Shown piece after piece: positions 10,640 through 23,679 of a stretch of DNA of 64,000 nt. The DNA comes from Zoroaster sp. YZ-2022. Taxonomy: Eukaryota > Echinodermata > Asteroidea > Forcipulatida > Zoroasteridae. The translations under genes and the position numbers were made by a program. The stretch lies in assembly GCA_029582265.1 (NCBI GenBank), contig CM055837.1, forward strand, positions 17,699,967 through 17,763,966. Direction: 5' to 3'. The notes below the pieces were generated by a model. It was not told where the DNA came from and made no database searches. It was given only the letters and a program-made list of their open reading frames with translations. Within the stretch, counting starts at the first letter, position 1. Each line of letters starts with the position of its first letter.

Positions 10640-12841
10640 TGCCTTTTTAACCCATTATTACTGGCCATCATTGTTGCCACTAGGTAGTAAAACAGTCATG
10701 AACTACTAGCAACGTGTGTACACACGACTTGAGTAATAAACATGTACTTAAGTAAGAATTGTAGCTTTGCATGGTGAAGCCAAAAAAGGAAAAGTAAAGA
10801 CTGTTGACATTAAAAACTTAGTGAAATTTCAGTAGTAAAGCATGTCACAGAGTGCCACGTAAACACGGGCTGGTGCTAAAATCTCCCAGGTATACGTCAC
10901 AGATTTTATGTTAATAAGGAGGAATTGGAGGAGCGCGGCCCCCCCCCCCTTCCCCCTAAATTTAGAATTTATTTATTTAATTGTACAAACGGACGCAGAA
11001 AAAATGGACAAATGGCAAATATATTCTCTAACAGGCATACTTTAAAGTAATAATGATTTTTCTCGTAGCACGTACTGGCCTGTCAAAATATGGATTCTAT
11101 TGGGAACACTATTTCGTTGTGACTGTCACTGTTCAGTAGATGACGCTGCCGATGTTAACACCCTGTGAAAACAGGGGCGTTAAATAAACAATGTAGGCGT
11201 CAACTCATATTCTTCCATCGTTGATATGGTGGGCGAGATGCCCTATAATAAACCAATGGTGTAGTTTTCAACATCCCCAGTTGTTGCAGAGATTACGTCA
11301 CTTGTCACATCATCTTAAAGGGACGTCACAGCATTATGTAGGAATGAACTTACATTTTAAACATATCTATCCTCCCTATCCTCCCTATCCTCCCTATACA
11401 CGATGGAGAGAAGGAGAATAGAATATCTAAGAAATATCTAAGAAGTTGGGTGAAGATAAGTAATAAGGAGAAGGGATGGACGTGGTAAGGGTGGTTGCGC
11501 AGAAGAACAGATACGTAGGAGAATGGGTTGACCACACCTGAGATGAGAAGACGGCGTCAAGACAGACATCAGGAAGATGGTGTTGGAGGATGGGTGAGGC
11601 GTATTAGCTGGAGACATGGAACTGTGTGGAGAAGCATCGTGGCTGTGCCATCACCCTCATCCCAAATTAAGAGCATTTTGAGGAGTACATATTAAGGCTA
11701 TGCATGGTGGGAATAGATTAGATATATATAGTAAGTTTTGCGGTGACAATTTAAATAAGCTAGGTTATTTTGAGTAGTGAGGGTTCTGAGAAGAACCTAT
11801 ATGGTTGGCTCAACGTTTCGATCAGTATGCTCTGATCGTCTACATATTGTTTCATATCCAGGATTTTGTGTGTGTGTGTGTTTGTGTGTTTGTGTGTTTT
11901 TGTGTTTTTTGTGGGTTTTTTTTAAAATTCAGTCTAGCTCAGTTAATTTTGTCTATACAATACACACCATCAAGTAGGCATATCTGCAAAAAAAATAAGA
12001 CAAAGGTGTTTACGTAACTTATCAACTGAGGTCTCCAAACAGCGAGTTTGTGTATAGGGAAGACCCCCAAAAAACAATTTAGAGAAAACGAGTTTTTATG
12101 GGGATATCTCAGTATAAGGTACACATACAGACATATAATATAAACATACAGAGACATGAAGAGCATGGAGGAAGGAAACACCGACAGTACAAGGTATTTA
12201 TTGTAACCATGATTGTCGCACGTATGTATTATCTTGCAAATCGACTTCATAATTATTTCCAAAGGGGTCGTCTTCTATCACATTAATCTTCCAATGCCAT
12301 CACTACCCCCGGATGGTGAAATTGATCAGATAATTCTGCTGGTGGTCTGGATGCAAACCTCGACAGTTATTAGAGCGAATCAAATGGATCCTCGTTGATG
12401 GCGGAAGTGCGATTTACGATTTTAGCACGATGTCTCAGTGAGAACAGTGTAAACAAGTAATGAATTTCTTCACAGAAACCACTTTGGCCATAAAGTTGTC
12501 GGCGGGAAATGAATGAAATGAAAATAAGTTATACTAATAATAATACAGACATGCCACTTTGTAATAGCAAAAAACGGAAATGGCCGAGCACACAAAACTT
12601 TGCACAGTGTTTTTCAGTTTTCTATAGCACTATTATTAAAGAAAAAAGAGGAAATCAGTTCATCAGCTGAAAAGTTGCATGCCTGATAATAACAAACGCT
12701 TTATTTAGTGATGGTAACCATATCACCTATGGCCTAGATGATTTTCAATGGGCCATCAATTAGCTACCAGAGACACCGGGGTAAACCCCTACTCTTGCAC
12801 GATAAGTGTCATTGTGGGTTTTTTGATGTGCACTGATGTTT
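10640..12841. other. intergenic DNA with low-complexity runs
   Basis: No gene is supported. It contains a run of 10 C at about 10940, three to four TATCCTCCC units near 11369-11398, a TG/TTTG run at 11866-11912, and a half copy of the CATGGAGGAAGGAAA palindrome at 12174-12188 with no visible target duplication. The stretch 11770-11840 carries GGTTCTGAGAAGAACC and AACGTTTCGATCAGTATGC, shared with the retroelement-like fragments at 34.4 and 43.2 kb. Confidence 0.5.
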
Positions 12842-12848
12842 GTAGTAC

Positions 12849-12882
12849 CATGGAGGAAGGAAACTGTTTTCCTTCCTCCATG
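12849..12882. mobile_element. 34-bp palindromic insertion with 7-bp TSD (copy 2)
   Basis: The insert begins CATGGAGGAAGGAAA and ends TTTTCCTTCCTCCATG. Both sides carry GTAGTAC (12842-12848 and 12883-12889). It has the same termini and the same duplication length as copies 1 and 3, and is the longest of the set. Confidence 0.82.
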
Positions 12883-12889
12883 GTAGTAC

Positions 12890-13636
12890 ACGGGACCTAC
12901 GGCTTAACGTCCCATCCAAAGGACGAGGTAAATTATACATCATTGTTGACATATAAATCCACAGTAGAAACAAACCCAATGTAGACATCCCTAGCATTGG
13001 CTGGAATGATACATAATATTAAACGCAAGTAAATACACAGACCAACAACATCGGTTACACGAGCACATAGCTAAATCAACATACACCTGTGAAGCATTAT
13101 ACGCAGTCTAGTCCATGAATGTGTACACGTACAGTACATATGACTGAACGTGAAATCAAGTTAGACGACAATGACAATCGCAAAAGAAAACTACAATTCC
13201 TCAAACAAACTGTGAATATAACAACAAAGAAATACTCACTAGGGGTTCCTTGGATGATGCTGTCTTATGTAGGGAACATTACAATCATGGCGAAGCCATG
13301 TTCAAGGGTTAATTAAACAAAATAGAAACTGAGAGGGAAAAATACAGAGTGCGTCTGTGTCAATGAACTTCTCGGAAAAATACCCCAAAACAAGTCGGCT
13401 ACTGTGCGTGTCACCAAAGCTGTCCATCTACATAGTACCGGTACTACACCAATGAATAATTCGCCATTACCATCCATCCAGACAATATTAAGTTTAACCA
13501 CTATTGTAAATTAATTACATACTACATGTATTTGGTATAATATAATTATGAAACACAGATACAGTTTATTAATCAAGTCAGTTTCAAAAGAAAACTTAGA
13601 ACTACTCATTTAAATACACTACACTACATGCAAACC
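12890..13636. other. unassigned intergenic DNA
   Basis: No gene or repeat family was recognised. Confidence 0.4.
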
Positions 13637-13785
13637 GCGAATTTTTTTCTGCAAACAAGAATTGCCATCCCACGATATTTCAGCCAATTAGATGTCTTAT
13701 ACATATTCGTCATCTTAAATAACGTGCCATGTGATTGGCTGAAATATTGTGGGATGGCAATTCTTGTTTGCAGAAAAAAAATCGC
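13637..13785. repeat. 149-bp foldback hairpin
   Basis: The left arm (13637-13688) contains CTGCAAACAAGAATTGCCAT and ATTTCAGCCAAT. The right arm (13734-13785) is its near-perfect complement (ATTGGCTGAAATATTGTGGG onward). Arms are about 52 bp with only a few mismatches and the loop is about 45 bp. It may be a short palindromic MITE; a transcribed hairpin is also possible. No other copy was found in the window. Confidence 0.88.
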
Positions 13786-14689
13786 GTGCGGGAAGCACAA
13801 AGGTCAACTCACTATCTTTGTAACTCTATAAGATTATGCAAATTCATAAAAAGGTCACTGTGCACACAGATGAACAATGAGGTCGCCCTCGTATTCCCTA
13901 CAAATCAATCAAAATACTGTAGACCTAAGTTAATTGCGTTTGTAAAAAACATATGATACAACAATATTCAGAGAAAATAAATTCGAAGACACCGAGAGTT
14001 ATATTACGGGAGGACCTTCAATATCGAAAGGTGACTGATGGAATAACCTTAATATCGAAAGATAAATTACGGGATATCGGTAGTCGTTTCTGTAATGCCA
14101 AGCGAATCAAAGGGGTCATCTATTTCAAGGCATCGATTTTACCACGTATTCTATTACTGTCTTGTCCAAGTGATATGTAGGCCCCGGGTGATTTTTGTTC
14201 AGAGAGGATAGGTCGGGAGGTTTCACCAGGATGAGCCTAGTTACAGATTTGCGAGTGGTTGGTATGAATTGGAACCCTGTTATCGACGGTTTTACGGGAT
14301 TACATCTGGCGCAACTCGTATTTATTTGAGCCATGAGGTCAATCTATATATTCAGTCTGATTTAATTTGTGTGAAGTGTAAAAACAGGCATCTGAAGTTT
14401 ACGTTAGCCTAACATCGTATAATTAAATTTCTTGTGACATTCTATACAAGATATTTAAATACCGGATCCCACAAAATGATTCTTAAGGATTCTTTTCTTT
14501 CATTTTGGATTGGTTCAGCTCAGTAAACCAAGCACATGTCATAGTCATCTTTAGCTTGCAACCAACCACATGTTGATATCTTTTTAAAGACTATTGGGAC
14601 CACAGAGTTTAAATTCATTGACGTTTTGCATTGATTTGCATTGTGAAAAAGCATATTTTTCTGTTAACATGTTTACTTTGCACACTCTA
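13786..14689. other. unassigned intergenic DNA
   Basis: Short open frames are present near 13735-14180, but no domain or splice structure was recognised. Confidence 0.4.
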
Positions 14690-15520
14690 CAGGGCGACTC
14701 AATAAAAAGGTAATCCACAAATAATGGGTTAATATGACCAGGTTATGAGGTTTATGATTATAAACATGATTGCATCATGAGGTAGGGGCTATTAGCTTTC
14801 CATTGATACCATCCTTGCATTCATGCGATCACACATCACTGAGCATCATTGTCTTGAAAATGGAACATCAAATTCCAAAATGTGCAGGTTGGTGAATAAT
14901 GGGCCCAATGGGCAAACATCCAGAGGAATTGGGCTCATATCCAAACAGAGACAAGATACGTAGGTTACAGGACACACATTTAAATGATTGAAAGAAAACA
15001 TATCTTATTCATGATAATGATTTTATTTGATAAGATCATTAACCCTTTGGGCACCAACACCTTCCACATGTCCACCTCCTCTCTCCACACAAAGTCCACA
15101 GCAACGATGCATGTCTTGCACAGCTCTTCTCACCATTAGCTGGGTCATTGCGCAGAATGTTGACTTTTATTTGATCTTATCAAATAAAATCATTATCATG
15201 AATAAGATATGTTTTCTTTCAATTATTTAAATGTGTGTCCTGTAACCTGCGTATCTTGTCTCTGTTTGGATATGAGCCCAATTCCTCTGGATGTTTGCCC
15301 ATTGGGTCCATTATTCACCAACCTGCACATTCTGGAATTTGATGTTCCATTTTCAAGACAATGTTGCTCAGTGATGTGTGATCGCATGAATGCAAAGATG
15401 GTATCAATGGAAAGCTAATAGCCCCTACCTCATGATGCAATCATGTTTATAATCATAAACCTCATAACCTGGTCATATTAACCCATTATTTGTGGATTAC
15501 CTTTTTTTTGAGTCGCCCTG
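14690..15520. mobile_element. 831-bp TA-type foldback element
   Basis: Two arms of about 349 bp (14690-15038 and 15172-15520) are near-perfect inverted copies around a 133-bp unique loop. The tips are CAGGGCGACTCAA and TTGAGTCGCCCTG, flanked by TA on both sides. A CAGGG tip plus a TA duplication fits a Tc1/mariner-type element. The loop (CACCTTCCACATGTCCACC onward) carries no recognisable transposase, so the element is non-autonomous. Arm identity is very high, with a one-base difference such as GGGCCC versus GGGTCC. Confidence 0.92.
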
Positions 15521-15943
15521 TATAGCATCAGCTTTTAGGTAAACAATATCCTTATACTCGTTGTTTAATTTTAAATAACCGATGTTAGTGTTCCTTATCT
15601 GTAAGTCTTCCTTCCCATATTTGCAGTAATTGTAATAATCAAACATTGGCTTATTCTCTATTGTCAAACTATGATTCCTTCTTGAGTCGGATATTCTTCT
15701 GTAAAGTCGGTTCAAATATTGTCGTTTCACACGAGGGAGTATACTCCATTCCATGAGAAAACTTCCGCTAGCCTGAGATTTTGTCGTAGGTACCTCCAAC
15801 GAAATCTCATAGTGTTTGAGACAAATTCTCAAGGAATGAAGGACAGTCTCAAACATTGGTGTCCTTTCACACGAAGCTCATTTTATAAGATTTCTCAAAC
15901 ATTGAGAAAATCTCTCACACAATGTTTTTTTCGTTGTGTGAAA

Positions 15944-16518
15944 AGGGCTAGCGGTGTGCGTTTTCGGATATTTTTGGAACCGGATACCCGAAAGCAGGAA
16001 ACCCGTTTTTATTTTTGTTGAAAACATGCCATCGGTGGTGCACAAATACATGTACTGTTAATGGTAACAAAATTGACCTTTATAATACAGAAGATACCAT
16101 ACTTAAATCGATCTTTTCTTTATTGTGTCGTTTATTATTAAAGTAAAACAATTAGGCAAACAATTAGGCAAACATTCCCTCCTGTGCTGCTGGTTTGATA
16201 AGTTGCTTGAAGCAGCGCTGCCAGGCCCTTTGCAGTCTTAACGATTTGATACAATTTATCACAAACAGTTGGAGAAAAGTGTATGGAAAATGTCTGTAAA
16301 ATACTACAAAGGCTTTATTGGAGTGTAATCTCTTGAATAAAAGATAATTGTTTGTAAAAGTGTAAACATTACATTGTTCAAGAGTGACAAATTTCTGTTC
16401 ACTCCACTCAAATGTTAAGTCCGAATTTTAAAAAGTCGTTTACGGGTAATTGGAACCGAAAAATGGAACCGGGTAATGACAGTTTCGGTCGGGTATCCGG
16501 ATACCCGGCACAGCCCTA
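15944..16518. mobile_element. hAT-like element, about 575 bp
   Basis: The left end includes GTGTGCGTTTTCGGATATTT and GGAACCGGATACCCG; the right end is GGTATCCGGATACCCGGCAC then AGCCCTA. The interior (GGTGGTGCACAAATACATGT, ATCGATCTTTTCTTTATTG) matches the copy at 22656-23124. This copy has an extra insertion around 16140-16300 and its left tip is altered, so the 8-bp duplication is not evident. Confidence 0.82.
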
Positions 16519-17029
16519 AATATGGCTCCATTCAACAAGTGCATTAGTCACTTTAAAACAGTGCTTCATTTGTAACTTCAAATGTGGCACAGGATTCTAT
16601 AAATATTTAAGGTGATAACAACTCGTCCCATGCTCAGTTATGTGTCAGCATGATCGATGCCAGCTATCCCTAGACGTTGGGTCAAAATCCAATTAAATTG
16701 ATAAACTAAATCGACTGTTTTGAAGGCTCAATGGCGCATTAACTGTCCGCTGAATAGCAGTATTTTGTAATTCTCCCATCAGGTCAGATTTGACGGGTGA
16801 GAGGAGTCTGCAACTGCCATTACCAATTGTTGGGTCAGATAGACCCAAACTTGGTAAGAGTGAATCCAACAGACCTGGAAACTAAGTACGCGGGTTCCAG
16901 ACCCATTTGGAGTTAGATTGGGCCGAAATCCGTGTAAATTATTGTGACTTATATTATTTTTTTCTGAGCTATTTTCTGGGTTAGTCAGGCTGTGGCTACG
17001 GCAAGATCAGCCATAGCCGAATAGCGCCA

Positions 17030-17495
17030 ACTAGTCCGAATCGAGTCGCATTTTTAGTGACTCAGACTCGGACTCCAGTCACCGTATGTACAATGACTCG
17101 GACTCGGAATCGACCCTTGCGAGTTGGAATCGGACTCGAGCATTTTGTGACTCAGATTCAGCAGCAAAATAGCCTGTTCAATATTAACCATTCTTAAACC
17201 CAGCGAAGATTACTCAATGTGAAGAAATTCCCTGGTAAATACTATTAAAAATATTATCATTCATAAGTACAATAAAATAGTTACCATACATTCTAATTTT
17301 AATGGGGTGGAATCGCCGCGGTATTAATGTTCGTCAGGATTGTAATATGTGGAATTCTTGCTTAAATTTCATTAAAGAGCTCGTGACTCGGCGTTGAACT
17401 AAACCATCGTGACCGCTGACTCGGACTCGGATTTGACTCGATACTCGGATTCGGCACCGAAGACTCGGACTCGGACTTGAGGTTTGGAGACTCGA
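17030..17495. mobile_element. GACTCG-rich terminal-repeat element (probable DNA transposon relic)
   Basis: Both ends are built of repeated GACTCGGACTCGG-type hexamers, in forms such as GACTCGGACTCCAGTC on the left and GACTCGGACTCGGATTTG on the right, with about 200 bp of unrelated AT-rich interior. Arrays of this kind occur at the ends of some animal hAT-type elements; that link is inference. Confidence 0.5.
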
Positions 17496-17499
17496 AAAA

Positions 17500-20400
17500 A
17501 AGTAATGCAGATTACTGGCAGGGAGATTGCAATGACTGTACTGACAACATTATACGTAACGAATCCATGATATGAGACTGTAAACCAACGCTAGATTAGT
17601 ATTGAAATGTCACCCTAAGTGCATCAATCATGCAAGAGTTATTAAAAATAACAACTAATGACCGAACTGAATGAAAACGGACTTGATCGTTTCGAAATTA
17701 GCTTCTTATAGTCGACGATATTTGTTCGTATTTCTCTCGGCAAACCAACTGTAATTCGCTTAATATCCTGTGAGCAAGTGCACTCGTCCGTGTGTTATTA
17801 TTAAATGACATGACTTGTCAAATAAGGCATGTACAATTAGTCTATCTTTGCGCAAATCCTATAAGAAACATGTTCCTGGGGTCTGATAGGCGTTGTATAC
17901 CTACATCAGTAAAGGTAGCTTTTCTTTCACAAAATAATGAAAGATACACTATTGTCCAGGTCAAGCCTTTCTGGCTCCATTAAAGGTGTATTATTACGTG
18001 CTGGCTGATACAAAAAAAATACATTTCTACGAACGAATTTTTAAAGAACATTTTCAATGAAAACAACATACATCCGTACGCAACACTAAAAAAAATCAGA
18101 ACTTAATTTCCACGTGTTTTGGGCCCTGACATAATTATTTTAAAACACTTTTCTTAAGTCCGATTATGTAAATATGTTATAAATTATTTTTCAATGAAGA
18201 ACGCACGAAATTTAAGTATCCACAAAGCTCTAAAAAGTACAACTTTAACTCCATAGGACTAGCAAGCATGTAAATACCGGTACTTTAGTCTAATGAGTAA
18301 TATTAACAAAATGTATTATGTATAATTATGAGTAACTTCGCTGATCGGCTGACGATCACCAATGTAAATGAGCTGAATTTTAATTTTAATAAAATGATTA
18401 CATTTTATTTTAAAGGGAATTGGAACAACATTGGTTATAACCTGAAAACAAAATTATATATAACGCAGTATTTATGCCAATATTTCAAATGCAATACCGG
18501 TACTTTTTTTTTAACTGAATCAAAATCTGTTTGCAAATGAAAATTACATGAATAATTTGCACTTATCTCAGAAATATTTAAAGAACTACAAATTTCACAG
18601 CTTGGTTGAGTTCTAATTATATTACTTGATTCATTATTTTGTTAACGTATGAATGTACATTTTGACATATTTTCAAATGTGTGATCGAACTTTCATTTTG
18701 CGAGAACTTTTGCCACATTTTAAAGCATCATAATACTGCAGCCTCTTCAACCATTGTTTTATAACATCCGATTAAAAGTACGCTAGGGAAGTTTAGTTCG
18801 TTCAATCACGCTTACCAGCTTCTACACTGCTTTTAAATGTTTTCGCGCCAACACCCCTTTTTATTTCTTGCCAAATCACGATTGACGTCACCATACCATG
18901 GGACGTCACACTGCCTGACGGTCACGATGTAATCATGTATTAAAACTGTCGTCTGGATTTATGCATGCTTTCGTATAATGCCGACTCGGCAAGACAACGT
19001 AAACACGCTTTAATTAGCATGGGGGCAGACTGCTTAAATCGACTGTCAAGTTTATGACTTCCTTCTCATCATATAGTCTGACAGCGCCCAAGGGAACGAG
19101 TCTCTGCCCCGGTCTCTTTATTCGGATGGCATATCCTTGGAAAATGATTGAGAAATAAATTGCCAGTGGCGTCCTAAAATGTATGTTTGACGGCATGGTA
19201 TATCTTTGGTAATTTCCTTGTTTACTATAATTATGCAAATTTGTTTGATTTAAGGCTGAGATGGCACACCAAATTAATAGTCAAAGGCGTTTTTGTTAGG
19301 TAGGTAATATTGAGGACATCATAAATCACGTGTCTCCGTAAATTGAATTGAAATATATGATGGTTCAGTGTAGAATTGGAAGTGAACTTCGGCATTTTCT
19401 AGCGATCTTCAGATCCTATTCATATGAAACGTGTATCATTGGTATTCTGAAAGCTGAAACGTCACGGCTCATTTGTTTATGCATACGCCTATCTTTATTC
19501 ACATGAAATTAAATCAAACACCAAAGCAGAATACTAATATTTTTGTACGCAGTGACGTACATGTGTTAAAGGTGGGCACGCAGGAGGCCAATTGTGGGGT
19601 ACTTTCTGAATGGGGACGATGGTACCCCAAGTCGGTCTTTGTTTCCTTGTACCTCCCAAGAGAAATTCTAAAGAAAAGGGACAATAGGAGGACAATGGTG
19701 GTACCCCACAAACCAGATCCATAAGGTTGGGTGTGTGTGTGTGTGATTTTGTGTAGGCGTTCAAACCGGAAACCCATAACAAAAGGGACAATACGTCCCC
19801 AGTTGCTATCGCAATGCAGAACAATAGGTCCACATTTGCCAGGACAAAGAAATGGGACAAAGGAAGTCCCCAATTGCGGGCAAAAACAAACTTGTGTGTG
19901 TGTGGGGGGGGGGGGGGTAACGAGTGTGATTGTTTGTGTGTACTATGAGGGATATACCTACAAAGTATCTGTTTTCCAGTTTCTAAATGAATATACACAA
20001 TGGTGAAACAACAACGTTCGATAGAAAATTGCGAAAACACGGACGATACATCTTTACCTTGTCGACACACACAGTCTTTTGAAAGTCCCCTCAGTATACA
20101 AGTGTGAGCCTTTAAACAATTATGGCTTAAAACATACATAATTACGTCCGCCCTCAGTTGTTCATTCCTCTATGATCCACCTATGTCCTTAATAACAGCA
20201 CTGAAGTTACTAACAGATGAACGATTATTGGCCCAAGCACATGTCATATGCACATAGATTCATGTATTTGCCTACAAGCTCAAGTTGGCGCCAAAATCCG
20301 AACATCAGCCTTTTCTGTCCCACCGATCGTCTGCTTTTTTTTAAGTGTGTACAAAGCAATGGGATGCTATATGATGTTGTCTCTTACTTCTTAGGATTTA

Positions 20401-20970
20401 TCCTACCCTGGAGCCATGATCTGAGGAACTAATGATATTGCATATTTTTTTCGCTTTACGCTGGCTTTATGGTCGAGCCGTTCTGTTGAGTAAATATAGG
20501 ATACGTTATTAAGTAGGTCACTATTTGGAAACCGGACTTTCGCAGCGGGTTTTTGAGTGGGTGGGAATGTGTGTAAGTGCTAGAATTCGTTGCCTCTTCT
20601 TATGAAGGTTGCCGAAGGAAGGAAAAGTGCAGCGTGCGAGGAATTGCATTAACACTCTGGCTCCTCCGGACAAGAAGTCTGCATATGTATACGAATATGC
20701 CCCCATCCTCAGCTTGACCTGAGATTAATCTCCTCAGTTTGTGGTAAATCTTTTGAGTGGTTCACGAAATGTTCGCCGTGCGTGCAGTTGGAACCCTACA
20801 GATATTCTTTCTTAAGGCTTCGAGTAACATCTTCCCCTGCAAAGATGTTCAAATTCTTCCTTAGCTGGAGGCTTATTTCACTCTCTTTTAAAAACACCAA
20901 CTGGATTTCGTGAACACCAGGGTATAAAAATACTCACTATGTTTGTCTTGGACTATAAACACCACTGACG
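17500..20970. other. intergenic DNA; no supported gene
   Basis: Only low-complexity runs stand out: a TG run near 19731-19745 and a run of 13 G at about 19905. The long open frame through 19534-20139 on the minus strand is low-complexity and has no domain. Confidence 0.45.
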
Positions 20971-21099
20971 AATGTATTCACACCAGTGGTGTAGTATTAA
21001 CAACCCAGTTTTGCATCATAAACATCGAACAAGAGGTGTGTATGTGGATCATTTGACCAATTACAGCCATATAATGACCCAAAAAGCCAAATGCAGAGC

Positions 21100-21550
21100 C
21101 TCCACATGCAACAAAACATCAACAACCACTTCCACAGCCTCAGCCTCTACATCATCCACAACCTCAGCCACAGTCCCATCTGGAGCCTTAGCTTCAGCCA
21201 GAACTTCAGCCTCAGCTTCAGCCGCAGTCACAACCATACCTCATCACCAGCCTCAGAAAAAGCCACATTCTCAGCCTCAGCCCCAACCTCAGCTTCATCC
21301 GCACCTACAACCATACCTCATCACCAGTCTCAGAAAAAGCCACATTCTCAGCCTCAGCCCCAGCCCCAACCTCAGCTTCATCCGCACCTACAACCATACC
21401 TCATCACCAGTCTCAGAAAAAGCAACATTCTCAGCCACAGCCCCAACCTCAGCCTCAGCTGCAGCCAAAACCATACCTCATAAACAGCCTCAGCCACAGC
21501 CACAACGTCATCCACACAGCCATAGCCTCAGCCACAACCTCAGATTACCC
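21100..21550. repeat. CAG/CCT-rich tandem repeat (about 77-bp unit)
   Basis: CCATACCTCATMACCAG recurs at 21234, 21311, 21394 and 21471, giving periods of 77, 83 and 77 bp, within a CAGCCTCAGCCCC-rich background. The region stays open in two frames because stop codons are rare in this composition. A period that is not a multiple of 3 argues against a selected repeat protein. Confidence 0.8.
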
Positions 21551-21613
21551 AAAGCCAATCTAAACAAATTTATCACACAGCAATGTGTCATCCAATGGTC
21601 TTCTGACGGATGA

Positions 21614-22655
21614 ATCTATACTTCCAAATGGGAACCTTGGTATTAACGTGATCAATGACGTCATTACCAATGATCACCAGAGCAACTAGGGCTTAGAGGC
21701 CAATGTGTTTCTGAATAAAATCATCCACAGTTTGATAGTTATATGTGACTGGCTGTGGCAAAACCCTTAACTTGAACCCAATTTTCAAAAGTGACCTCCC
21801 AAATTTATCGTGAAAATTAACAATGTTCCCAACAACGTTTCAGGATTTTTTTCTTTTTCCATCAAAATCTAGAGAAAATGCTCTATGGTGACATGAAAAC
21901 TGGTCCCTCAAACTGGTCCCTCAAACTGGTCCCTGGGGTCAGTTTTGACATTTTCAGTGTTACGCATTATGGTAAATGAGTTTAATTACAATCATGTCCA
22001 TGCATTTCGTAACCAAGCAATATTCCCATCGACTTTATTATCAATACCTGTTGAGCAACAAAAGGTAATTAGCATATGCATACGTGATAGATTTGTCATT
22101 TAGAGTTGACCATTCTGGCCTACGGGTCCAATTGCATTTGTGCGAACAAACGAAACAAAATACCACCTATTCACAACTCACTAACGAGTAAACAACTTGC
22201 AGTAGTTGTGAATAGACACCAATCTCGAGGTTTAATACTCCAGTCGCTTGGATGACGTGATCAATTTTGTTCAAGTGATGTTTGTAACAACGCCTACTGA
22301 TTGCCTGCGTTAGTCTACAAGTCACTGAATATTGTATGAACACTGCCTCTGCAGAAAAATAATACAAATCGGTATTGGTATTCCTATGCCAAAGAACACA
22401 GCTTGAATATTAACCCGAGCGAATAACGGAATTGTAGGCCAGCAGAGCTTTCATCGATCGAAGAGAATTAGACTAGCGTACCAATCAATCCACTAGTTTG
22501 GTTGCCGGTGTATACCAATCACTACGGCATGATGACTTACTTAAACAGTGGGATTGCCCCGACTGCATGTCTATTACGGAAGTGGGCGTGTGACCAGTGG
22601 AGGCCATTTATAGTGTGTTTCGTCAACAACGTAGCATGTGTTGTTGACTATATTT
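21614..22655. other. unassigned intergenic DNA
   Basis: Apart from CTGGTCCCTCAAA repeated two to three times near 21900-21940, nothing is recognised. Confidence 0.4.
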
Positions 22656-23124
22656 TAGGGCTGTGCGTTTTCGGATATTTTTGGAACCGGATACCCGAAA
22701 TCAGGAAACTTCGGATACCCGGATACCCGTTTTTATTTTTGTTGAAAACATACCTCCAGTGGTGCACAAATACATGTACTGTAAATGGTAACAAAATTGA
22801 CCTTTATATACAGAGTATACCATGCTTAAATCGATCTTTTCTTTATTGTGTTGTTTTTATTATTATTAGTTGGAAAAAAGTGTATGGAAAATGTCCGTAA
22901 AATACTACAAAGGCTTTTTTTATTGGAGTGTAATCTCTTGAATTTAAAGATAATTGTCTGTAAAAGTGTAAACATTACATTGTTCAAGAGTGACAGATTT
23001 CTGTTCACTCCGCTCAAATGTTAAGTCCGAATTTTCAAAAGTCGTTTACAGGTAATTGGAACCGAAAAATGGAACCGGGTAATGACAGTTTCGGTCGGGT
23101 ATCCGGATACCCGGCACAGTCCTA
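22656..23124. mobile_element. hAT-like MITE, 469 bp
   Basis: The tips are TAGGGCTGTGCG and GGCACAGTCCTA, with subterminal GATACCCGGATACCCG. Flanks CTATATTT (22648-22655) and CAATATTT (23125-23132) form an 8-bp duplication with one mismatch. That duplication length and the CAGGGNTG-like tip are typical of hAT elements. There is no transposase frame. The sequence matches the copy at 15944-16518. Confidence 0.86.
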
Positions 23125-23320
23125 CAATATTTACATTTTTGATTATTTATTAAATGAAACAAAAGGAACTATAATGTATTATTATATTAAGCTAAACGGT
23201 TCAATAACACAATCTACATCTTTGTATTTTTTATTGTTAAAATATCTTTGTGCTTTTAATAACTAGCGGTCCTGCCTATGCTATAATGCAAGTTGAAAAA
23301 CAAAATTTAACTATTGTTAA

Positions 23321-23623
23321 CCACCCAAAATCCTTCAAAATCCTCCAAGGGGCATTTTTTTGGGGGAAAGTGGTACTTTCACCTCTTCAAATGGGGCAAA
23401 ATTACTACCTGGCAAGAAGTACAGGCCATAAGTGCTGAAATACACAGTGCAATTTGAAGATAAGGGCATGTTTCCGAAAGTGCACTGATGGATTTTGGAG
23501 GATTCAGGAAGGTTCCTAGCCAGAGTGGCAAGGGGGTTAGGGTTAATTAAGGTTCCTAGCCAGAATACCTATAGGGGTTAGGGTTCAGGAAGGTTACTAG
23601 CCAGAGTGACTAGGGGGCTAGGG
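23321..23623. mobile_element. CCCTAAC-group TTAA MITE with threefold repeated end
   Basis: TTAA lies at 23317-23320 and 23543-23546. The left end begins CCACCCAAAATCCTTC and the right end is GCAAGGGGGTTAGGG. The terminal segment (AAGGTTCCTAGCCAG to GGTTAGGG, about 41 bp) occurs three times in a row, starting at 23509, 23549 and 23591, so two extra copies lie beyond the first TTAA. The interior matches 2836-3106 inverted. Confidence 0.75.
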
Positions 23624-23679
23624 TTTTAAATATTGTTTCACATGTAGAAGCATGTTTCTTAACAAAATCACAAAACATT

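Noticed and set aside
19534..20139. A 201-residue minus-strand frame
   Set aside because: It includes a His/Thr-rich stretch from a TG microsatellite and a Pro run from a poly(G) tract, with no domain.
20972..21613. A 213-residue Ser/Ala/Gln-rich frame
   Set aside because: It lies in a CAG/CCT-rich tandem repeat with a 77-bp period, an overlapping frame is equally open, and the repeats shift frame between copies.
22502..22900. A 132-residue frame with a hydrophobic segment
   Set aside because: Half of it lies inside a hAT-like MITE (22656-23124) and it has no domain of its own.
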